A DNA stretch of 64,000 nt from Ochotona curzoniae (GCF_017591425.1 NW_024466599.1:20932001-20996000); one strand, 5' to 3'; shown: positions 1 through 12,567, counted from the stretch's first letter. Made by a program: numbers and translations. Notes: generated by a model not told the origin, from the sequence alone.

Positions 1-863
1 ACTCTCTAGGATGATTTAAAACCTTAATTGACTTATTACTCAGAATGGCCTCCTCCTCAGCCTACTGCACTAGGGAAGGGTGACACCCAGGGAAGGCAGA
101 CCACACTGGAGGAAATTAGGATTCCATTAGAAAATCCTTTTTCATTCTGAAAGACACTAAAAGTGAACAAAGGTTAAGAGACACAGCTTTTCCTTAAAAA
201 GAAACAGGCTGTGAACTGAAAGTTATTAAGACTGAAAGACTTGGCAAAGAGGCAAGAATTGAGACTGGAAGAGGAGCCTGCAGCACCAAACACTGCCCCC
301 TGCACTGTGGCCATGATCCTGGTCATACCATGGCCCAGCTCAATCCTACACCAACATCTTCAGAATTAAGTAATGTGGCAAACAGTCCACAGTCACCATA
401 AATGAGTGCTGTAGAATCTGCTGTAGTTTCTTACACCATTCCTTCTAGATAACATCTGCATTTTAATTGCTCTTGCAGGGGTCTAATTTAGAAGGTCCCC
501 AGCCATCTGAGTTCAGCAGTTAATTGTAAGTCTCACACTGGTCAATAGCTGGCTTATCTGCTAACTTGCCAGCTCTCCTAGGAAATCTGTTTTGGCCCAT
601 GAGCATTTTTAAAGAGGACCTCAGCAGGGAGCCCCCATCTCTCTAGCTTTCAGTGGCTGGAGGTGAAGAAAGGGGATTGAAGACAGGTTACAGGACAATC
701 TTTCCTTGGCTTTCAATGCATTTTCCCAGACATCACTTTCACTGCAAGAAGACTCTGGCACAACTCTCTCCAACCTAAAGTTGGGGACACTGACTGGAAT
801 GTCCCCGTAGGATCTATAAGCCATTCCCTGCCAAGGGAAGGTAGGATCAGAAGCAGCACTGTT
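1..863. other. Intron, nothing recognised
   Basis: Unique-looking AT-rich intron DNA. No repeat family, RNA gene or credible coding frame was recognised. Confidence 0.6.
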
Positions 864-2502
864 GAGAGATACAGAAACTACCGGGCTGGACCCTGACTCC
901 CCCTGGTGTTCTGGAGGACCAGGGCAGATGTGTGATAGACTAGGCAAGGTCTCAAACCCCTACTGAGCCATGTGTGAGCCATACGTAGGTATGGACAAAC
1001 CATGGCTGGGCTGGAACATCCAACAGCAAGAACCAGATTGGGTGGAAGGCCAGTCAGGAAAAGCCACAGTTCCTGCTATGACAGGAGGTGGACTGAGTAG
1101 GGTTGGCTCATGGACCCACTGGTAAGCGTGTAACCTGGCATTGGGAGAGGTTCTGATGGAGGAGCCTGGGCAACTCCTCTGGCAGGACACAGACCCAGCA
1201 GGTAAGCGCAAGAAACATGATAGGAAACAGCCCAGAAAAGGCCATGGAAAGCTACCCACTGGCATACACTTGGCAGATGTGGGGGCAAGACCAGGCTGAA
1301 TCTGTCCACGTCATCCACTGGCAAATCCAAGCACCAGTGTGGGTCGACCCAGGTTCGGTCGCGACAAAGACTAGTGCACAATATGGAATGCCGAGGTGAA
1401 GTTGCCTGTACCGGAGGGGACTGCAGCGTCCAACCAGCCTGAGAACAAGAAAGGAAGTAGGCAGAGCCAGCAGGTGAATAAGGGAGGGTTCCTTTGCAGG
1501 ATAGCTACTTCCGCAGGAGAGCATGGGCTGGGATGGGGGCAGACCAGACTAGGCAGAGCTACCACACCTGTGCGCCCCATGTGGACTAGATCAGGGAAAA
1601 GCCGGGCTCGGCGGATTATTCCTACTGATGCAAACAGAATTAAAGTGGGCGAGGTTTGTTTGGGCAGCATCAACTGGAATCTGGGAGTGGGAGAGGCCTG
1701 GGAGGGTAATAGTGGGCTCATCCCTCTTGGGTTACCACTTCCACGGGAGGACATAAAACTAAACAGCGGCTGGGGTGGAATGGGGTGTGGGACAGACTGG
1801 ATTACTGCTACACTTACTGGCAAACCAGGGTAGGGGCGGTCCTGGTGGGGGTTATTGTGGGTCGCTCCAACTAGGCTGCAGCTCCCACTGGTTTAGGTGA
1901 GGGCCAAGTATGTGCTGGGCAGAAGCAGGCTGGACTGCAACACCCATTGGTTCCAGTGGAAGTCGGGAGTGAAAACAGAACCAACCCAGCAATTACAACC
2001 ACCAGCTGATTGGAGCGATGGACGGTGCCAGGCCCTGTACTTGTTAGCACATACAAGAAGTTTCTTTGGAGATCTTCCTAATCTAAATGCTGGACTCAGA
2101 ACCCTAACGAAGAAAAGAGAGAAGACAGAACGGGTCAACCAACCATCTCAGCTATGATGGACTATGTCAATCAGTGGATTTTTCAAAGAACTCATAGTGC
2201 TTAGAGTGGCAAGATTGACAGCGATTCATAACTGTTGCAATATCAAAACCACTTGAGCAAGAACCTCAGAGCATGCCCTACACCCGGGACTTGGGGAGGG
2301 TGGGAAATTGGGTGGGCCTTCTCCCTTAATACCCCCCTTTTAAACATGAAGGTAACAATATGGAAAACATACTAGTATTATCCACTTTCCTGTAGCCCTT
2401 GAACCTTCTTACTCTAACTAAGTATGTAAAGAATGTCAAAATAAATTTTATTAATTAAAAAAAATTTAAAAAAAAACAAAGAAAAGAGAGATACAGAAAC
2501 TA
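864..2502 (+). mobile_element. Retroposed element with 17-bp target duplication and degenerate internal repeats
   Basis: An insertion of about 1.6 kb (881-2485) lies between exact 17-bp copies of GAGAGATACAGAAACTA (864-880 and 2486-2502). It ends in an AATAAA-containing, A-rich tail (about 2440-2485), so it was made by target-primed reverse transcription on the plus strand. The body is GC-richer than the intron. It holds degenerate repeats with recurring 'ccactggcaa' and 'gggcagaccaggctgga' phrases (about 1110-2000), followed by a tract ending in a C-run before the tail. This resembles the 3' untranslated part of a 5'-truncated lagomorph L1, but the family is not certain. Open frames in it (for example 1396-1833) have no recognisable domain. 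Confidence 0.75.
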
Positions 2503-2739
2503 TGGCAGAAGCTGCAAGACAAAGCATAGATGGCAGGCTCTTGGGAAGCACCAAGGAGGGACCAGGTGTCTCTCCTAGAGGCAGGGAACGGGCTTCAGGG
2601 GAAATGTGCATGGAGGAGCTGGGTTTTATGCAGAGCTTAGGAAAGAATATCATGCCCTGGCCTTAGGAAGAATGCAACAGATATGCCCACACTGCACCTC
2701 AGGAAGGGAGACAAAAGCAGGCGTGTAGATTCAGTGTGT

Positions 2740-3035
2740 CCATGGCTGAGCTGTGCTGCCCTCGGCCTCACACACTGAAGTCCTGACCCCAAAGTCACTG
2801 TATTTGTAGAGAGAGGTAATTCGGGTCAGAGGAGGACTTAATAGTGGGACTCTTATCCCACAGGATTAGCACCCTACTAGAAGAGACACCAGGGATGCCT
2901 TTGCATCGAGAAAAGGCCACAATGAGAAAGTCACCATCTGCGAGCTAAGAAGAGAGGACTCAGAAGAAACCAACCCTATCAGCCTCTTGATCCTGGACTT
3001 CCAGCTGCTCAGGACCCCCAGTCTGTGGAATCGGG
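2740..3035 (+). mobile_element. MaLR/MLT1-type LTR relic
   Basis: Diverged copy of the LTR class with 'gaagtcctgaccccaaagt', 'cttgatcctggacttccag' and neighbouring phrases in the expected order. The 3' end is eroded. Family level only; the subfamily is not assigned. Confidence 0.55.
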
Positions 3036-4256
3036 TGATGGGTCCTGAACAGGAACCATGGAGCATGTGTGTGAACCTGCACACCTTCTCAGTGAATGGC
3101 AGTGAATTGCTAGTAAACTCTTAGGACTAGGGAACTGTGAAATCACATAAAGAGGTTTCTGTATTACACACACGTAGAGGATGTACTTGGAAGTGTACAC
3201 ACCAAGCTATTAATTCTGCAGAGGAGAGGAAGAGAATAGGTTGATGTTTTGGACAAAGGGAACCTTAGATACACACAAGGTCACAGAGCACCTTCAAATG
3301 CTAGCCAAGCCCATTCACAGATTACTCTGATTAATAAAGCATAAATTCTACAACTGACTGAAAAGAGGAAACACAGGATGCACTGTTCTTTGTCACCTGT
3401 GTACAAAGGCCACTGAAGTGGGAGTGGTGGGCAGAGGGCCCCTGGGAAGCTACCTGTCAGATTCTTTGCAGACATGTTTCTTTGGCAGCTCCTCCTCTGC
3501 CACCATCAACACACTATCACATGTACCTCACTGCAGCATCAAGGCTTCCTCTCTCATTATTATCCTGGGACTTGATGGTCTTTGTGTTGCTTGGCCTAAT
3601 TTGCTTCCCCCAAAATCCCACTTCAGCCTACTGCCCTCCTTCAAGGAAAATCCTTGACCCTCTTCAAGTGTTCTTATCAGCCAATGCCGTCCTCCCCCTG
3701 TTCTCCTTCAGTGCAGCAAGAGCCCACCTCTTGGTACAGGTGAACTTCCCTTGGGAGCAGCAGTCAAACAGGGGTCCCCAGGTCCCCATCAGCTATATAG
3801 CCTTGTGCTACAGAGAAAGGTGGAACATGGGAAGGAGAAGATGGGAGAAGAGCCAGCAGGTATTAAGGCCAAATGAAAGAGCTTGAGTGGAAAGGAGATT
3901 GAACAGCAGAAGGGAAGGCAAGATCAGAAGGGAAAAGGAAGGCGGAAATTTAGAAAAGTAAGTAAGAGAGTAAAGAGAAAGGATTTCACAAGATCCGCAT
4001 CTGCACTGTCTCTTCAGTGACTGAGACTCAGGGATGCTCTCCTCTCAGCTGCCCCAGCTGCAGGCAGCCCAGAGCATCCTCGCATCAGCAGTAGAAAATG
4101 CTAGATTTCTTTCCCTTTCTCTTCTTTTTATTTTCAGGGAAGCCATATTTGTTTATTTTTTTCTAGATTCGGGTTTAGAAGCATAGAGAAAGGCCATATG
4201 CCTTCCCCCATCCCCAAAAAAAGAAAGAAAAAGAAAGGTGTTTTTTTTTTTTCTCT
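3036..4256. other. Intron, nothing recognised
   Basis: Unique intron sequence. It ends in an A-rich and T-rich low-complexity patch at about 4205-4256. No gene or clear repeat was seen. Confidence 0.55.
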
Positions 4257-4575
4257 AAAATTGATCAAATACCATTAAGGCAGAATATCTAACTCACACA
4301 CCTTTGATTAACCTTTATCTGGAGAAAATGATTGGCGATTAAGAATTAGATGAGGTGACTAATTATATCAGGAATCTGCCTTCAAAGAAATCTCTTTCAG
4401 CTCCAGAGAAAAGGCTGATAAAAAACAATCATGGCTGTAATGGTGCCTTTTAAGGAGAATGATTAACCTGTAATAACAATTTTGGCCTCGACTTAAGCCC
4501 TGTAAAATAATCCTTTTTCATTAATTTCAAGTTCAATTAGCATCAATAATGAGTGCTCATTTAGAGAGAGCCACG
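4257..4575. promoter_or_regulatory. Candidate conserved enhancer in ALK intron 1
   Basis: A non-repeat block dense in homeodomain-type sites: TAATTA (4360-4365), ATTAAT (4520-4525) and CAATTAG (4534-4540). There is also a TCF/LEF-like CCTTTGAT (4301-4308) that overlaps TTGATTAACC. Composition and motif packing resemble ultraconserved developmental enhancers and differ from the surrounding sequence. This is a judgement from appearance; no alignment was possible. Confidence 0.4.
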
Positions 4576-5134
4576 GCATGGAGCTCCCTGAAGGCTGAGC
4601 CCATGGCTGGCTGCTCAGCCTCCACTGGGCAGGCCCTTGTTCCCAAGGAACTGAATGTCCCCAAATCAGGATCCTTGGGGTGTCCCCATGGTTGTACATG
4701 GAGACATTTTGTCTTCTGAAGGACAGAGGGAGAGACAGAGAGAAGAGAGACGTGTTGGGTGACATTGAAGTTCCTAGTGGAGAAGATGAAGGCAAGAGTG
4801 AACACAGAAGAAAAAGCTGCCACTAATCTCTGTGTCTGATAACTGTGAGACCACATTCCAGGAGAAGGAAACTGCTCCTCTCCCCAGATAAACTGGATTT
4901 ATAATCCAGCAATTTACTGGGACTAAATGAACAGAAAATCCACAGGAAAATACAACACAAAAGAAGAGCCCTGTATGGAATCCTCTGCCCATCTACAATC
5001 GCAAAGGTTGCAAGAAATGATATAGTTACTTAATGGGTGCTTTTGCCTTCCCTCTTGCTAACAGAGACTCCACTTTGTGCATATTTGGGGCATCTATGTA
5101 CTGCTTGAGGATGTGAATGCTGAATATTTGAAGT

Positions 5135-5295
5135 CAATGGCTTTTCTAAATGTGCCCAGACCAGCAGGGTGCTTGTCAGAATTGCATATGATCAGGTCTC
5201 ACCCCAGGCCTTCTGAATCAGCCGAGGCCGAGGCAGCGGCTGCATGTGTTTCAGCAAGCCCTGCAATGATTGTGACACGCACTCAAGTCTGAGAC
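5135..5295 (+). mobile_element. MER5A-like hAT relic
   Basis: Diverged match to the MER5A nonautonomous hAT element: 'cagaattgcat', 'ctcaccccaggccttctgaatcag' type phrases in the expected order. Terminal repeats are eroded. Confidence 0.6.
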
Positions 5296-6360
5296 TAAGT
5301 GAATTGAGCTATTTCCTCTAGTTGTTGATTCTGACATTTTTCTGACACAGTCTCAGCAAATGGGACTAGAGGAGATCGACTAGTGGTCTTCGGAAAAGTT
5401 TTTTCCTTTTCTTAAAAATGCAGAGGAAAAACATGTGCCTTTTTCTGTCTCCACAAACTTCAAACTTCTGTATGTGAAGAAGCCCAGACCTTCCCCCAGC
5501 TATGTGTAACCTGAAGGGCACAGCAGAGTCCTGGAGAAGACGAGAGCACAAAGACAGAACAGCCTGGGTCCTCAAGTCTGCCTTGTGCCACTGAATTAAC
5601 CTACCATGGAGCTGCACAAACTCAGCATCTCCTACTTAAAATACCACACCCCTTACTGCTTAGCAACTTTTAGTTAGGTCTTTGTGACCTGGCAGCCAAA
5701 ACCATTCCAAAAGGGAAGAGTTAACGCAGAGTCACAGTACAACTACCTGTGGTGCTTCACTTATGAGCATCATCTCGAATCATCTTCACAGCTGCCCTTG
5801 TCTCCACTTTGGCCTAGAGTCCTCACTGTTGACAACACTTCTCTGGAAAGCTCAACTGAAGAGTGCTGAGAGGCTCCAATACACTCGCAATGTCTCTGAC
5901 TCACCCACAGTAATAAACCTGGGAAAGCACCTCATTCATTCATCCGACTTCTTAGGAGGAGAGAGATAGAAAAGGAGTAGAGGATCTGCACATGATGCCA
6001 CTGGAGGGGTGAAGTAAACTGCCTTCCAGGAAATATGGGACACATGGGCTATGAACCATGCAGTGAGCATGCAGTGGGCCAGGGAAGCTGGCCTGGGCTA
6101 TCCATCAAGCCTTCCTGCCTTCTATGCCAAGGAATTCCTTAGCCGCTAATTAGTGATGCTGTCTGCTCTTCTCTCTTCTTCCCTCCTTTCTCCTTGGTCC
6201 ATAGTTCCTCCAAAGGCAAAAATTAAGCACAACTTCCTCTTTTTAAAGAAAATGTCCATTTAATCTCTATAAAATACATTGCTAGCACCCACTAAGGTGC
6301 CTCCTTGCACAGGGAAGGTACTGCCCTCAATGTCCATCCACAGTCAACATGAAAATCAGA
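5296..6360. other. Intron, nothing recognised
   Basis: Unique intron sequence with short open frames only. No repeat or regulatory element was recognised. Confidence 0.55.
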
Positions 6361-6528
6361 AGCCCTGAACCCATGTGGGGGATGTGTAAGGGGCTCCAGG
6401 CTCCTGGCTTCAGACTGGCTCAGCTCTGGCCATTGTGGCCGCTTGGGGAGTGGGTCAGCAGATGGAGGATTTTCCTCTCTGTATATCTGACTTTGCAGCA
6501 AAAATAAATAAATATATATTTTTAAAAA
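6361..6528 (+). mobile_element. Lagomorph C-SINE, 3' half
   Basis: 5'-truncated tRNA-derived SINE. It retains 'cttggggagtgggtcagcag', the pyrimidine stretch and the 'gactttgcagcaaaaataaataaat' class tail. The tRNA-like head is missing. Confidence 0.85.
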
Positions 6529-6666
6529 GCAGGCAAGAAAGAAATGGGATGACTGACAGTCTGAGTTCTATGCTCCTGGTTCCACAAGCCTCTGAAAACT
6601 TACAATCAAGTGTGACTTTTCCTGAAAAAAGGTTTCCCTTCTAAGGGATGAGAAGTAAATAAACAG

Positions 6667-6850
6667 TTTAGGCTTAACAGTCAAATCCCAGTTCCATATA
6701 GCTTATTAGTCACATGTCTTGGGCAGATTGTTCAATCCTTCAGGCCTCATTTGTGAAAATGGGTATGAAAACACATACCTTGTGCAGTTGTGAAAATTAA
6801 ATGAGAATGTCTGCAGAGGGCCTGGCATCTAACAGATGTTCAGTGCCTGC
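6667..6850 (+). mobile_element. MIR SINE relic
   Basis: Recognisable MIR core with 'cttgggcagattgttcaatcc', the 'tcatttgtgaaaatggg' segment and the 'aaattaaatgagaatgt' to 'cctggcatctaacagatgttcag' 3' part in the correct order. Confidence 0.85.
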
Positions 6851-8265
6851 CAATACCATGTATCTTTCCTTCCAATCCCTCACTCATTACTGCCTTATCT
6901 AAGGTCATTCCCTATGCCAGGTAATGCTGGAGCATATTTTAGCTAAATTGCTGGTGAGGTTTTCTCTGTGATGAGGAGAAAAAGGAAGATTACAGTAAAG
7001 GAAATCCAACTTCTGAGTGCTGCACCTGCTGTTTCTGCTAACTCAGTTCAAACAACAAGAGAAAGCTTGGTGCCAGGAAAGGAGTTCCGGCTCTAAGCTC
7101 ATCCACCGGGCCTGAAAACCCTGTTCTTACCTGATCACATTATCTGCCAAGTCATTCATCTCTTGGTGAAAATCCATGCTTTGCTTAAGAAATTCTGCAA
7201 ATCAAACAACAGGGCCGTTCAGGGAACTGGGAATTTAGCTCTTTAAATATTTCCTCCTCTAAACAGAAATGGCTACTTTCCTCTAAAGAAAGCATCCATC
7301 CCTCTGATCTATGACGGACTGAAGGAGCCGGAGGAGCCTTATATCTCCTGGTGAACAGTCCTGATCAGCTAATCCCTTCACAGACAACCTTCTGATCTGA
7401 CGGAAACAGAGGTGATTGTGGGCCTCAGTTCCTGAAAACTCGGGAGAGGGCGGAGTGGATCAGAGGGAAGAACCAAACACAATATTCATCAGGGAGGAAG
7501 AAAGGAGGCAAAAGGGGAGAATGACTTTTAATACAGTTGCATAATTCATAATTCAGCAAGCTTTCCATTTATCTCCTAAAAAATGTGAAATTAAGTTCTA
7601 AACAAAGTGCATAATTTATGAGGTGGCTCTGTGTGGATGTTTCCCCGATACCCATGCCTTGCCTGACTCCTTACATGAGTTCTTAGCCCACACTTCCCAG
7701 TATGCACAGGGTGCAGCTGCCCAGACTTAGCCTGTCATTTCAGTTCTCCACAAGTGAGTGGAGCTCAACTCTTCCTGCCAAATTTTTGTACTGTTCAATT
7801 TCTCCTTTTCTATCAAATCAACCACTATTATTCTAATCTTTCTGGGAGGAAGCTCTAGAACAACTTTGATTTCTCTTCTGTCCTTGATGCCAAGGCCTGT
7901 AGTTTTCCTGGAGTTAATCCTTCACTCTGTCATCTCACTGAATTTATTCCTTTCCAATGGACCTCTCCCATGCCAGATTCCTGATCAGTCTCTATATACT
8001 AATATAGATTGTGCACCATTTCTAGTTCAAACTTGCTGAAATGTTTTTCAAATCCCCTGGCAGCTACCTACATCCTGCTGCCAGGTTAAACAGAAGCCTC
8101 TAGCTTGTTCTCTAAGGTCCTGAATCCACTAAGCCTACCCAAGAGTTCTTACCAACACAAAACCTCTTCTCCAAATATGGCAGGATCAGCCAAGCAAGGA
8201 ATTTGTTTCAGGTCCTCTAGAAATACTAGATGATTTAATTTAACTGAGTTCACACCCTCTCACCA
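6851..8265. other. Intron; possible conserved AT-rich block at 7525-7625
   Basis: Mostly unique. The stretch 7525-7625 is AT-rich with repeated 'cataatt' motifs and no repeat signature, so it may be another conserved non-coding element. The rest holds nothing recognised. Confidence 0.4.
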
Positions 8266-8269
8266 CACC

Positions 8270-8625
8270 CTCATGCCTTGCTCTATGCTGCCACCTAGAA
8301 TGCGATTCTTCCATCATGACAGTATCCAAGCCTTTCATATCCTGCAGGACCCAACAATATACAGCCCCATCCAGAAGACTCTACTTAGCTCTCCTACTCA
8401 CTTTTTCCCCAGGGTACTTAGCCCTGAAGTCCACACTATTGTGTGCCATTTTTTTTTTTAATGAAGTGACTGGCATGATGCTTACAATGCTCTTGATTTA
8501 ATATTTTTCCCTTGTTAAATGACAAGTTCTTTAAAAGTCACAGGCCACATGGTACAACTATTGTTTTTTCTCTGTAATTCTGAGCTCCAAGAAGTCTCAA
8601 TGATTATTTGTTGGCTGGAGAACTA
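8270..8625 (+). mobile_element. Possible LINE-2 relic
   Basis: The order of phrases (a 'catcctgcaggaccc' stretch, then 'gacaagttctttaaaag' and 'attatttgttggctg') resembles a heavily diverged L2 3' end. Low similarity, so tentative. Confidence 0.4.
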
Positions 8626-8774
8626 AAGTTAAGTAGTCACTGAGCCATTAAGGAGTGAACAGGGGAGGCTGTAAGACACGCATTGCATTCAGAGAGCCTT
8701 GAGTTGTTAAAGATGGAAGGGACTTGCTCCAGTACCTCTTTCTTGTCGTTGTATTTACATCTCTCAGTCACTCT

Positions 8775-8855
8775 TTATTCCTTCCTCCACTGATTCAGTA
8801 AATGTTTACTGAGCAGTTACTCTGTCCTGCGGGTACAGATAGATGAGCCAAACAC
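8775..8855 (+). mobile_element. Ancient mammalian interspersed repeat fragment
   Basis: The phrase 'cagtaaatgtttactgagcagttactctgt' followed by a gapped tail belongs to the widespread 'tattgagcacctactatgtgcc' repeat class. Family name not asserted. Confidence 0.5.
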
Positions 8856-9589
8856 TTGCTTCCCTCCCAGTCACCATGGTACCATAAACCCTGCGTAATC
8901 AAAGGAGACAAAATAATTTTTATGCACGCAGTTATGTGTGGAGGTGGACATATTGCTTACATGAATGATCTATCATTTATCCACTCCTCTGTTCTCTGCC
9001 TTTATCCATACAATTCTTATCGGACTGGATTAAACAGAAAACTCCAATAGAGCAGCTTGGGTGAATTTACCTTATATCCAGAAAAACAGAAAATACCTTG
9101 AGTTTTCTTTTGAAGTGAAAATGAGAATAAAATTTCTCAATCTTATCATAGTTTCCAAAGTACATTGGTTGGAGGTAAATGTGTCTTATCATAATCTGCT
9201 AGTTACCGATTATATATGAATCAGAAAGAGTTATCACTTCTTATCACTGCTCTGTGAAATTCTAATTGACCTTGCAACTGTTTCTAGAAATATTATCTCC
9301 CCAGCAATGCTTCAGCCTCTACCCAATAAATAGATTAGAATCACAGAATTTTAATATGAAAGAAATGGAAACTAGAACTCACTTAGTTGATATTACAGAG
9401 ATTCAAACTTGGGAAGTTTGACTGGTTTTCCCAGGTTCAACTAGGACAATTCAGGTACATTCTGTTAGGAAGACAATCCCAAGACTGCTCCAAGACTCCT
9501 CCCCACTCCCTGTGTCAGTTCAAATTATTCAGAGTTAAAGATTGAGGTAAGTTTTTCTACTATGGAAGCAGATCTTACAACAAATATCA

Positions 9590-9926
9590 AAATCTTTTTT
9601 AAAAGATTTATTTATTTTTATTACAAAGTCAGATATACAGAGAGGAGGAGAGACAGAAAGGAAGATCTTCCGTCTGAGGATTCACTCCCTAAGTGACCAC
9701 AACAGCCGGTGCTGTGCCGATCCAGAGCCAGGCACCAGGAACTTTCTCCAGGTCTCCCACATGGGTGTAGGATCCCAAAGCATTGGGCCATCCTCGACTG
9801 CTTTCCCAGGTCACAAGCAGGGAGCTGGATGGGAAGTGGAGCTGCTGGGATTAGAACCGGTGACCATATGGGATTCTGGCACATTCAAGGCAAGGACTTT
9901 AGCTGCTAGGCCATGCTGCCAGGCCC
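9590..9926 (-). mobile_element. Lagomorph C-SINE, full length
   Basis: Nearly complete copy in reverse orientation, from the AAAAGATTTATTTATTTTTA tail complement to the tRNA-like head. It is flanked by an 8-bp repeat AAATATCA (9582-9589 and 9927-9934). Low divergence suggests a young insertion. Confidence 0.92.
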
Positions 9927-9974
9927 AAATATCATAACCTTAATCATTTCATTAAAATTGTTCTACTTTTAAAA

Positions 9975-10306
9975 AAATAATTAAGATGGGACAACCCAGT
10001 GCCATATTAGGCTAATCCTCTGTCTGAGGTGCTGAATCCCATATGGGTTCCATTTCATATCCTGGGTACTCCACCTCTGATCCAGCTTCCCACTTATGGC
10101 CTAGGAAAGTAGTAGAAATTGGCTCAAGTCCGTGGACCCCTTTATCCAGTTGGAAGACCCAGAGGATGTTCTAGGCTCCTGACTTCCAATAGTTCACTTC
10201 CAGCCATTTTGGCCATTTGTGGAATGAACCAGTGGAAGGAAGACATCTCTTTCTGTCTCCCCTTCTCTGTGTAGATCTGCCTTCCAAACAATAAATAAAT
10301 GATATT
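9975..10306 (+). mobile_element. Lagomorph C-SINE, older subfamily
   Basis: Contains 'ggctaatcctctgtctgaggtgctgaatcccatatggg' type head phrases, a CTCC-rich middle and an AATAAATAAAT tail. The head resembles the rabbit-like ancestral C-SINE more than the young copies. Confidence 0.85.
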
Positions 10307-10604
10307 TTTATAACAATAAGTTACAAAATAATGGAAAAGATTTACTAATTTCATATGATAATCTAGGTTGTACACAACAGACAGGTTTAGTGTTCAAATG
10401 CTGCCCTAATCTAGAATATCCAAAGGTTTTATTCAGGTCCCTCTTTCATTCAGTTATATCTTCTATTAGATAGGCTGCGAGAAGCTAGATAGCAACAAAC
10501 ATTAATTGGAAAGGAAGCCACAAAATGTGAAAGGAAACACTTTTATTAACAATAATTACAATAACAAAAGGGAAGATTGTGGATAATAACTTTAGTCAAG
10601 TGCC

Positions 10605-10705
10605 AAGTGCTGTATAACAGTCATTTAAAAATTTAGTTCATTGACTTCTCATAAGAACCTTATGATGCAAGTACCAGAATTATCTCTATCTTAGATACGA
10701 TGCCA
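10605..10705 (+). mobile_element. Ancient MIR/L2-class fragment
   Basis: The phrase 'ttctcataagaaccttatgatgcaagtacc' and 'cttagatacgatgccaagag' match the 'cctatgaggtaggtactattattatcc' class of old repeats. Short and diverged. Confidence 0.45.
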
Positions 10706-10756
10706 AGAGTAGAAAAAATAAGTTATTGTCTTATCAGCTTTAGAACTTCTAATTAG

Positions 10757-11090
10757 GAGTTGGTGTTTTGGGTAGGGGGTTAAGCTGCTGTGATACCAGC
10801 AATCTATTTCACTATACTGTTTCAAGTCCCAGCTATTCTCCTTCCCATCTTGCTCCCTGTTAATGTGGATGGAAGCAGCAGCAGCAGATTGCCCAAGTGC
10901 TGAGGACCCCGCCACCCTTTTGGAGACCAGGAAGGAGTTCTGGACTCTTGACTTTGGTTTGGTCCAACCTAACATCATAGCCATTTGATGAGGGGGTCAA
11001 CCAGTGGAGGCAAGATCTCTTTTTATCTCTCTCTTTCCTTCCTTCTCTGTCACTTTGAATTTCAAATAAACAAATATTCAAATTAAAAAG
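10757..11090 (+). mobile_element. Lagomorph C-SINE, older subfamily
   Basis: Diverged full-length copy: 'ttaagctgctgtgataccagcaat' head, 'gcccaagtgctgaggac' middle, 'ggtcaaccagtgga', a CT-rich stretch and an A-rich end. It contains a small (AGC)n run at 10875-10887. Confidence 0.8.
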
Positions 11091-12567
11091 CTTCTAATTA
11101 CTAAATTCTGGAACTGAGAATCAAGTGAAGAACTAATTCTATATTTGTAACACAGTGTATGCTGTCTCCTTCCAAAAGTACATGATATGACTCATATTCA
11201 TAGTTCTTTAAAAGATAAAACCAAAGTCCCACCTTTCAGCACCTGCATTGTGAAAAGGATGCCACTACTCCCTATGATAACTGAATATGACATTGAGTAG
11301 AGAATTATAACCAGGACTGGAGGATTAGACTTCTATCAGGATTTACACAGCTGTGGCAAGATAATTCTTCTTCTGCTTTCACAATAGAACGGCTTCAGTA
11401 AAATAGGGATAAATGATACAGGCACATATGAAATACTTTGAATTTTAATCAAAGGAGTGCATAAAGATTGTGGGATCTCTCTCTTTCTCTCTCTCTCTGG
11501 ATGTTGCCATACTATACCTCTCAGATACAAAAGACACAAGAACAATTTTATAGTGTGAAATACATCCTTGATGTTACCAAATGTTCTCATCAGCCATCAG
11601 GGATCATTTGCCACTTCTATTCCAAAAATTCATCTTTTCTACTTCCAATTTTCTGGTTTTATTTTTAATGTAAACATCAGGAAACACTGGCTTACGATGG
11701 TTCCTTAAAAATACTCATTATTCACATAGGTCAGAGTCTTCATGGAAATTAGACTTAAGTCTAAACTATATTTCTTGCCTAAATATTTAAGCACATAAAT
11801 AATCTCTGGCCATCTTGGCTGTCATTTTAAGCTATTTGACATTTATTGTTCTGAAGAGAAGAAAGGTCAGATGTATCAAATCTGCATTTGTGCTTCATGA
11901 CATTTCTCTCTAACCAGAGTCTTCCAAATTATGGTATTGAAACTATCACTGTGAAAGCAGGGAGGGAGGGATTGAGGAAGGGAAGCCTTCCCAGCAGCAC
12001 ACTTCTCCCAACACAGGGACACATGAATGTTGAGGGGATTTTTATGCTTTTCCTCTTGGCTGCAATTTCCAAGCAGATATGTGGGTCTAAGAGGGCTGGA
12101 GCATGAAGGGAAATGCAAGATCCCTAGGATGTCTGGTGCTGCACTCCTTTATGATGTATTTAACATGATGTTCAGTCATGCTTCGTGGAGCATCCTGAGC
12201 CACGTGGCCCCTCTCCTGGCTTCTCTGCCCCTTCTCTGTGCACAACCCTCTACATACATGTCTTCTTGTCTCAGAGAAGGAAGCTGTTTTTCTCCTTTCC
12301 AGTTTTCCCTGCTCACAGTTCTGCCCTTTCCTACCTAAGTGCCAAAAGCAGGATTCCCAGATCAGGGGCCTCACAGTGCTGAGAGGGTCAGATCACAACC
12401 TCAAAATCATGCTTTGCTTGAGCACTACACCCTAAAAGGAGAGGATGTTGGGAGGAAGTCGGCAGGTACAGTAAGCTCTGAAACCTACACTGTAGGAGTA
12501 AGAGAAAAAGGGGGAGCCAGAAACATATTTCCTTCATACCAATCATCATCATGTCTTTTGCAAATGC
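11091..12567. other. Intron, with a short (CT)n tract
   Basis: Unique intron sequence. A (CT)n/(TC)n microsatellite lies at about 11476-11498. Nothing else was recognised. Confidence 0.55.

Noticed and set aside
1396..1833. 145-codon plus-strand and 150-codon minus-strand frames
   Set aside because: Both lie in the body of the 1.6-kb retroposon and translate degenerate repeats without any recognisable domain.
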